Below are positions 59,344 to 64,000 of a DNA stretch of 64,000 bases, piece by piece (the first letter of the stretch is position 1; every line of letters starts with the position of its first letter). Source of the stretch: a bacterium (GTDB taxonomy: Bacteria > Patescibacteriota > Patescibacteriia > 2-12-FULL-60-25); assembly GCA_021796435.1 (NCBI GenBank), contig JAJYXM010000016.1, positions 812,625 to 876,624 of the forward strand, given 5' to 3'. The notes beneath the pieces were generated by a model that saw only the letters and a list, made by a program, of their open reading frames with translations, searched no databases and was not told the origin of the DNA. The position numbers and the translations under genes were made by a program.

Positions 59344-60612
59344 TTATCCAATCTTGGAAAATCCGCAGTACGGTATAAGAGGCGTCGGGATCTCTATGGT
59401 ACCATCGGACTGTTGATTGTTCTCCAGCAGCGCTATCAGGGCGCGTGAAATCGCGAACGCAGTCCCATTCAGCGTGTGAGCGAACTCCATGTTCCCCTCT
59501 TCGTTCTTGAACCTGACGTTCAAGCGCCGCGCCTGAAAATCCGTACAGTTGGATGCGGAGGTGACCTCGCCCCAATCCCCTTTTCCGTCGTTACGTCCCC
59601 ACATCCAGGCTTCGAGATCGTACTTGCGATAAGCCGGACCGCCAAGATCCCCTGAGCAGATATCCAGGACGCGGAATGGGATATTCAGGGATTTGAACAG
59701 ATTCTCTTCATGACGGATAAGCTCGGCATGCAGTGCCTCGGACTGCTCTGGCGTGCAGAAGACGAACATCTCGATCTTAGTGAACTGATGGACCCGATAC
59801 AGGCCATACGACTCTTTTCCGTATGAACCGGCTTCGGTGCGGAAACAGTGCGACAAGCCGACGTATTTGAGCGGCAAGGTAGATGCATCAAGCACTTCGT
59901 CTTTGTGATAGCCGCCTAACGGGATTTCCGCAGTGCCGACCAACGAGAGGTCCGTGCCTTCCAGCGAGTAGATTTGGGTCTCCGGACCGCGCGGCTGGTA
60001 GCCGGTACCAAGCAGTACCTCATCGCGTGCGACATCTGGTGTGGAGATAGGGATAAAACCTTCTTTAGTCAGGTAGTCGAAGGCGTAACGGGTCAACGCT
60101 TGCTCGAGTATAGCGGCCTCGTGCTTCAAGAAGTAGAACTTGGCGCCAGCGACTTTGGCTCCGCGATTGAAGTCTATGAGGTCGTATTTCTCGGCCAAAG
60201 CGACATGGTCGAGAGGCTTCTCAAGCTGTACGACTTCTCCGACGACCCTGACTTCTTTACTCCCTTCCTCTTTCAGGTCTTTCGGCGAATCCGGATGAGT
60301 CAAATTAGGGAAAGCCATCAAGCCCGCTTTCCAGGCGCTGTCTAAGGGTTCCAACGAGGATTCTTTGACGGCCAACTCATCCTTGAGCCTCTTCCCTTCC
60401 TCGATCAGGTTCGGGCGCTCTTCAGGCGTGGCTGATTTCATCTTTTCCGCCACGGCGTTCCTATTGGCGCGCAGCTCTTCCACGACGCGCATAAGTTCCA
60501 GACGTTCAGCATCAGCCTTAAGCCAAGCATCGACGTCGACTTTCACGTTGCGCCAATGGCAGTTCTCCTTTACCTCTTCCGCGTGTTCGCGGATATATTT
60601 TGGATCCAGCAT
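59344..60612 (-). CDS. serS: Seryl-tRNA synthetase
   Basis: A 422-residue class II synthetase. The N-terminal coiled-coil arm (about residues 28-105) that holds tRNA-Ser is followed by motif 2 (SHCFRTEAGSYGKESYGLYRVHQFTKIEMF) and motif 3 (LNGTAFAISRALIALLEN), and by EVTSASNCTDFQARRL. All are intact. ATG 60612 is preferred to the TTG two codons upstream. It sits alone between the cytidylyltransferase and alr. Confidence 0.96.
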   Translation of the reverse strand: MLDPKYIREHAEEVKENCHWRNVKVDVDAWLKADAERLELMRVVEELRANRNAVAEKMKSATPEERPNLIEEGKRLKDELAVKESSLEPLDSAWKAGLMAFPNLTHPDSPKDLKEEGSKEVRVVGEVVQLEKPLDHVALAEKYDLIDFNRGAKVAGAKFYFLKHEAAILEQALTRYAFDYLTKEGFIPISTPDVARDEVLLGTGYQPRGPETQIYSLEGTDLSLVGTAEIPLGGYHKDEVLDASTLPLKYVGLSHCFRTEAGSYGKESYGLYRVHQFTKIEMFVFCTPEQSEALHAELIRHEENLFKSLNIPFRVLDICSGDLGGPAYRKYDLEAWMWGRNDGKGDWGEVTSASNCTDFQARRLNVRFKNEEGNMEFAHTLNGTAFAISRALIALLENNQQSDGTIEIPTPLIPYCGFSKIG

Positions 60613-60705
60613 AGTCAATTACAAATTACGAATTACAAATGACGAATGAAGAATCGGAGAAATCATCTGAATCTGAATTTTCACTTGATGGCTCTTCGTA
60701 ATTCC

Positions 60706-61170
60706 TCATAGGGGTAGTCCTCTCTCTTCGTATTCCGCATCCTGGAATCCCTGATCCTCTTCCCGGTCGCGGTCGACATAGTTGATCTTGAATATCTCCG
60801 GACTGAACTGCTCACAGCGTACGACCGTGGCGGATAGTCCGCGGCGAGCCAATTCCGCATCCAGATTCTCCGTGAACGCCTCCTGATCATGACCCAGGCA
60901 GATGATATCGGGCTTCACCTCTTCGATGATGCGATACTTATCGTCCAAATAGCCAAGACGGGCATCGTCGACCAAAGGATGTTCACTGACGGTCGAGAGT
61001 CGGTGCTGTTCGTTGTTGTCGGGCAGATCTCCGGTTATCTCCACGATGGTCGTATCACACGCCACGACCACGACCAGTTCGTCAGCCATATCTTTAGCCT
61101 GCCTGAAATAATCCTCATGTCCTGCATGCAGACCATCGAAGGCGCCGAAACACATGGCTATTTTCTTCAT
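60706..61170 (-). CDS. Cytidylyltransferase/adenylyltransferase-family protein
   Basis: A 154-residue nucleotidyltransferase. GAFDGLHAGHEDYFRQAK near the start carries the H-x-G-H motif and IICLGHDQ the second signature; the ISSTxxR motif is replaced by a Glu-rich tail. Members activate glycerol-phosphate, ribitol-phosphate or FMN/heptose with CTP or ATP. The size fits TagD/RfaE2-type enzymes. ATG 61170 is four bases after lysS ends, so the two genes are coupled. Confidence 0.8.
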   Translation of the reverse strand: MKKIAMCFGAFDGLHAGHEDYFRQAKDMADELVVVVACDTTIVEITGDLPDNNEQHRLSTVSEHPLVDDARLGYLDDKYRIIEEVKPDIICLGHDQEAFTENLDAELARRGLSATVVRCEQFSPEIFKINYVDRDREEDQGFQDAEYEERGLPL

Positions 61171-61174
61171 ATCC

Positions 61175-62677
61175 TCATTCTTCTCGCGCTTCCTCGCTCC
61201 CCTCCTGGCTAGGTCGCAATGTGGGGAAAAGGATGACTTCCTTAAGGTTCGGAGCACCAGTCAGGAAGGCGGCCAGGCGGTCTATCCCGAAACCCATCCC
61301 GGAAGTAGGCGGCATACCGTGCTCCAAGGCGCGCAGGAAGCCTTCATCTATACATTGCGCCACTTCGCTCCCCTGTTCGCGCAGTGCCTGTTGTCCTTCC
61401 AGATGTTTGCGCTGGATCAATGGGTCGGAAAGTTCATGGTAATACGCATTGACGACTTCCGCGCCCATGACCACCAGCTGGCATGAGGAGCTTTTCGTCG
61501 GATCATCCGGATGCACCCCAGCCAAAGGTTTGAGCTCGGCCGGATAGTCGAATATCCAGGTGGGTTGGATTATATTAGGTCTGGCTGTTTTTTTGTAGAG
61601 CTCATCGAAGTGTTCGCCTAGACCATGGCATTCGCCGAAATCAAGACCCAGCTTCTTGTCCTTTGCGGCGGCAACGACCTCTTTTTCGTCGTGCAAAGTA
61701 TCGATATCGATGCCGCAAGCTTGGAGGATGGAATCGCGGAAAGTGATGCGCGGATAAGGCGCGGAGAAATCGATGGATTCGCCGCTCTCCTGCGTCACCT
61801 TCAGGCTGCCGACAGAGGCTTCGACCGCTTTGACCAGCATGTCTTCGAGGAAAGAGATGAATTCCTCTTTCGTCGCATAAGCCCAGTACAGCTCGATCAT
61901 GGTGAATTCCGGGTTGTGGGCATAGTCGATACCCTCGTTGCGGAAACATCGGCCTATTTCATAGACCTTATCGAATCCTCCGACGACCAGTCTCTTCAGA
62001 TAGAGCTCCGGTGCGATGCGTAGGTAAAGGTCGATGTCCAATGCGTTATGGTGCGTGATGAAGGGGCGGGCATTGGCTCCGCCCGGAATAGATTGCAGGA
62101 TCGGGGTTTCTACTTCGACGAAATTTCGGGCGTCGAGATATTGACGGAGCGAAGAGATCAGGCGGGAGCGGGCCAAAAAGCGTCCTTTGACCTCGGGATT
62201 GCTGATCAGATCAAGCTCGCGTTCGCGATAGCGTTTTTCGACATCCTGCAGGCCATGCCACTTCTCCGGTAACGGCAAAAGCGCTTTGGAGAGGATGCGC
62301 CATTCCTGGACTTCGAGCGACCTTTCGCCGCGCTTCGTCTGGAACAAGGTGCCTTTGGCTTCGACGATATCGCCCGGGTCGATAAGATCGCTGAAAATCT
62401 TGAACGACTGTTCTCCGATCGTGTCCTGTTTGACCACGATCTGGATCTTACCGGTGCCATCGACCATGTCAGCGAAAAGCAACGAACCATGCAGGCGCGT
62501 AGTCATGAGGCGTCCAGCCAAGGTCAATACCTTGGAAGAGGCACTCCAAGCGTCGAATTCGGCTAAGGCAGCGGAAATCTCCGTATCGCGTCTGCTCATG
62601 ACCGGATAGGGTTCGATACCGAGCTCTTTGAGTTTAGCCAGCTTCTCTCGTCTGACTTGTATTTCGTCCTGCAACAT
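61175..62677 (-). CDS. lysS: Lysyl-tRNA synthetase (class II)
   Basis: A 500-residue LysRS. An OB-fold anticodon domain (about residues 50-145) precedes motif 1 (RSRLISSLRQYLDARNFVEVETPILQSIPGGANARPF), motif 2 (YEIGRCFRNEGIDYAHNPEFTMIELYWAY) and motif 3 (PPTSGMGFGIDRLAAFLTG). The length is normal. It charges tRNA-Lys. Only 174 bases separate it from greA. Confidence 0.97.
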   Translation of the reverse strand: MLQDEIQVRREKLAKLKELGIEPYPVMSRRDTEISAALAEFDAWSASSKVLTLAGRLMTTRLHGSLLFADMVDGTGKIQIVVKQDTIGEQSFKIFSDLIDPGDIVEAKGTLFQTKRGERSLEVQEWRILSKALLPLPEKWHGLQDVEKRYRERELDLISNPEVKGRFLARSRLISSLRQYLDARNFVEVETPILQSIPGGANARPFITHHNALDIDLYLRIAPELYLKRLVVGGFDKVYEIGRCFRNEGIDYAHNPEFTMIELYWAYATKEEFISFLEDMLVKAVEASVGSLKVTQESGESIDFSAPYPRITFRDSILQACGIDIDTLHDEKEVVAAAKDKKLGLDFGECHGLGEHFDELYKKTARPNIIQPTWIFDYPAELKPLAGVHPDDPTKSSSCQLVVMGAEVVNAYYHELSDPLIQRKHLEGQQALREQGSEVAQCIDEGFLRALEHGMPPTSGMGFGIDRLAAFLTGAPNLKEVILFPTLRPSQEGSEEAREE

Positions 62678-62787
62678 ACGCTGGCAAGATTAACTGTTGG
62701 TAAAAAAGAATGCAACGGAAAATATCAACACTTGGCTGGCACAGCCGTTCAAGGCTATTCTACTTGTCATGGCCAGCAAAAAAGCTC

Positions 62788-62809
62788 ATCCCGGCATTCG
62801 AGCCGGGAT
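62788..62809 (-). terminator. REP-like palindrome serving as greA terminator
   Basis: ATCCCGGC and GCCGGGAT form an 8-bp stem with a 6-base loop. On the minus strand it is followed by GAGCTTTTTTGC, which fits termination of greA. Its core matches the palindrome at 59275. Confidence 0.75.
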
Positions 62810-62851
62810 TTTGACTTTGATCAAATGAATGATTCTTGTTGAGCAGGACCG

Positions 62852-63319
62852 TCACGAGATTGATACAATTTTGTATTCTATCGTTCCACCTGGAGTCTCT
62901 ACATCCACCTTCTCGCCTTTCTTGCGATCCAAAAATGCACTACCGAGCGGAGATTCGTTGGAGATCAAGCCATTCAACGGATCGGCTTCGTTGGAGCCGA
63001 CTATCTTGTAGGACTTCTTTTTGCCTCCAGAATATTCCAATTCCACTGTCGAACCGATGCGCACCGTGTCGGTTTCGCCTTCTGATGTGATGACGGAGAC
63101 GTTCTTCAACATCTCCTCTATCTGGCGGATACGGGCGTGGGTCATGGCCAAGTCATCCTTGGCATCGTGATATTCGGCATTTTCTGACAGATCGCCTAAA
63201 GACTTGGCTGCATCTACACGATTAGCCAACTCACGCAATCTGACGGTCTTCAGTTCCTCTAACTCGACTTTGAGTTTTTCCAAGCCGTCAGCGGTTATGT
63301 ATGTCACTTTGTCGGTCAT
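62852..63319 (-). CDS. greA: Transcription elongation factor GreA
   Basis: A 155-residue GreA. The N-terminal coiled coil has TADGLEKLKVELEELKTVRLRELANRV and the tip with DLSENAEYHDAK (the acidic Asp and Glu that reach the RNA polymerase active site), and the C-terminal domain has GSTVELEY, then GLISNESPLGSAFLDRKKGEKVDVETPGG. It rescues backtracked polymerase. ATG 63319 is the family start; a TTTATA box overlaps it, so a leaderless start is again possible. A hairpin TACGCGC/GCGCGTA lies upstream (63333-63357). Confidence 0.96.
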   Translation of the reverse strand: MTDKVTYITADGLEKLKVELEELKTVRLRELANRVDAAKSLGDLSENAEYHDAKDDLAMTHARIRQIEEMLKNVSVITSEGETDTVRIGSTVELEYSGGKKKSYKIVGSNEADPLNGLISNESPLGSAFLDRKKGEKVDVETPGGTIEYKIVSIS

Positions 63320-63423
63320 ATAAATCATCAAATACGCGCCGAATCAATCAGCGCGTACGTTTTTTCTCTCTTATATACAGATTAGAACAAGGCCTGAAAC
63401 ATGTCAAATACGCCCTACAAAAA

Positions 63424-63999
63424 TCAATCACCTGCGGACTTATTCGCATACCAAGCCCTCAACACATCCATAGCCACAGGGATGGCGGTGCGCGAACCCT
63501 CATCCCCTTCTTCGAGCAATACCGTGACAACGATCTCTGGTTTATCGAAAGGCGCGAACGCCGTGAACCAGGCGTGATTCGGCCGGTCGTTACGCCACTG
63601 TGCCGTACCCGTTTTACCGGCGGCTTCAAACGGCAAGGCTTTCAGCGCCGTACCTGAACCGTAAACGACAGTATCGCGCATACCCAACCTGACCGTTTGG
63701 ATATAGCTCGGATCGGCTATGGTTTCCGTGGGCAAAGAGAAGCCATCTTGGGTCTTCACCACATGCGGAACCAATTTATGACCGCCGTTGGCGATCTCAC
63801 CGGTGAATAGCGCGACCTGCAACGGCGTAACAAGAAGATCGCCTTGGCCGATGGAAAGGTTGTACGTATCGCCGACATACCACCTCTCCCCTTTTGTCTT
63901 CTCTTTCCACTCGGCAGAAGGCACGAAACCGGAACTTTCTCCCGGCAGATCCAGACCCGTCTCACTCCCCAAGCCGAAACGGCGCATCCAGTCAGTCAA
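63424..63999 (-). CDS. mrdA: Penicillin-binding protein 2, transpeptidase C-terminal part (cut by window edge)
   Basis: The frame is open to the edge, so this is the last 190 residues of a class B PBP. RFGLGSETGLDLPGESSGFVP, GDTYNLSIGQGDLLVTPLQVALF and the KTG box in AAGKTGTAQW show the transpeptidase domain; the SxxK Ser is outside the window. The GLDLPGE and IGQG patterns are those of PBP2/MrdA, the elongation-specific enzyme, although an FtsI-type is possible. It crosslinks wall peptides that end in D-Ala made by Alr. Confidence 0.9.
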   Translation of the reverse strand: MTDWMRRFGLGSETGLDLPGESSGFVPSAEWKEKTKGERWYVGDTYNLSIGQGDLLVTPLQVALFTGEIANGGHKLVPHVVKTQDGFSLPTETIADPSYIQTVRLGMRDTVVYGSGTALKALPFEAAGKTGTAQWRNDRPNHAWFTAFAPFDKPEIVVTVLLEEGDEGSRTAIPVAMDVLRAWYANKSAGD

Positions 64000-64000
64000 C

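Noticed and set aside
1-64000. tRNA, rRNA, tmRNA, RNase P and CRISPR arrays
   Set aside because: I looked for T-loop patterns, conserved rRNA and RNase P cores and regularly spaced repeats on both strands and saw none I could support.

Overview
The window looks like a chromosome segment of a Patescibacteria (CPR) type bacterium. Signs for this are the compact gene layout, a large class II (B12-dependent) ribonucleotide reductase beside a cobalamin adenosyltransferase with no cobalamin synthesis genes, VanW, DedA and RmuC proteins, many -10 boxes only 6-11 bases before the start codon (leaderless or nearly leaderless mRNAs), and few Shine-Dalgarno sites. TGA is used as a stop (for example cobO), so this is not a code-25 lineage. 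The phylum is an inference; no rRNA or ribosomal protein gene lies in the window.

Left host part (1-20854): the end of a metallo-beta-lactamase RNase, a DMT transporter and a membrane-anchored glycoside hydrolase; about 0.7 kb of hairpin-rich noncoding DNA; a second DMT transporter; typA/bipA behind a divergent promoter pair that carries an inverted 19-mer; a cluster of four tiny membrane-protein genes separated by look-alike hairpins (6507-7567); an exonuclease-fold protein; nrdJ behind tandem NrdR-like boxes and a long structured leader; a nucleoside deoxyribosyltransferase-like protein and cobO; two membrane proteins including DedA; a very acidic protein; rmuC; a SanA/YdcF-like protein; a lipoprotein; and L-threonine aldolase.

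Middle part (about 21036-57056): a candidate integrated element. It starts with a complete siphovirus-type block (21357-45705): Sak4-like ATPase, RecB-like nuclease, SSB-tailed DUF736-like protein, VRR-NUC nuclease, a cytosine and an adenine DNA methyltransferase, terminase, a portal-MuF fusion, prohead protease, HK97 capsid, connectors, tail tube, holin candidate and amidase, tail chaperones with a textbook -1 frameshift signal, tape measure, Dit-like protein, glycine-rich fibre and tail hub. Next comes a visibly more A+T-rich cargo (45760-55698): VanW, a secreted Cys-rich protein, three thioredoxin-fold proteins, a cysteine desulfurase, a SurA/PrsA-like protein, a Zn/Cd-type P-type ATPase with an altered DKTGT motif, a membrane methyltransferase and a ferredoxin. 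A tyrosine recombinase follows at 55991. An identical 11-bp arm in an 11-6-11 layout occurs at 21036 and 57029, which suggests Xer/dif-like attachment sites.

Right host part (57159-64000, all minus strand): penicillin-binding protein 2 (cut by the window edge), greA, lysS, a cytidylyltransferase-family enzyme, serS, alr and an FtsQ-like protein. This is cell-wall synthesis and translation, with D-alanine made by Alr next to a divisome protein.
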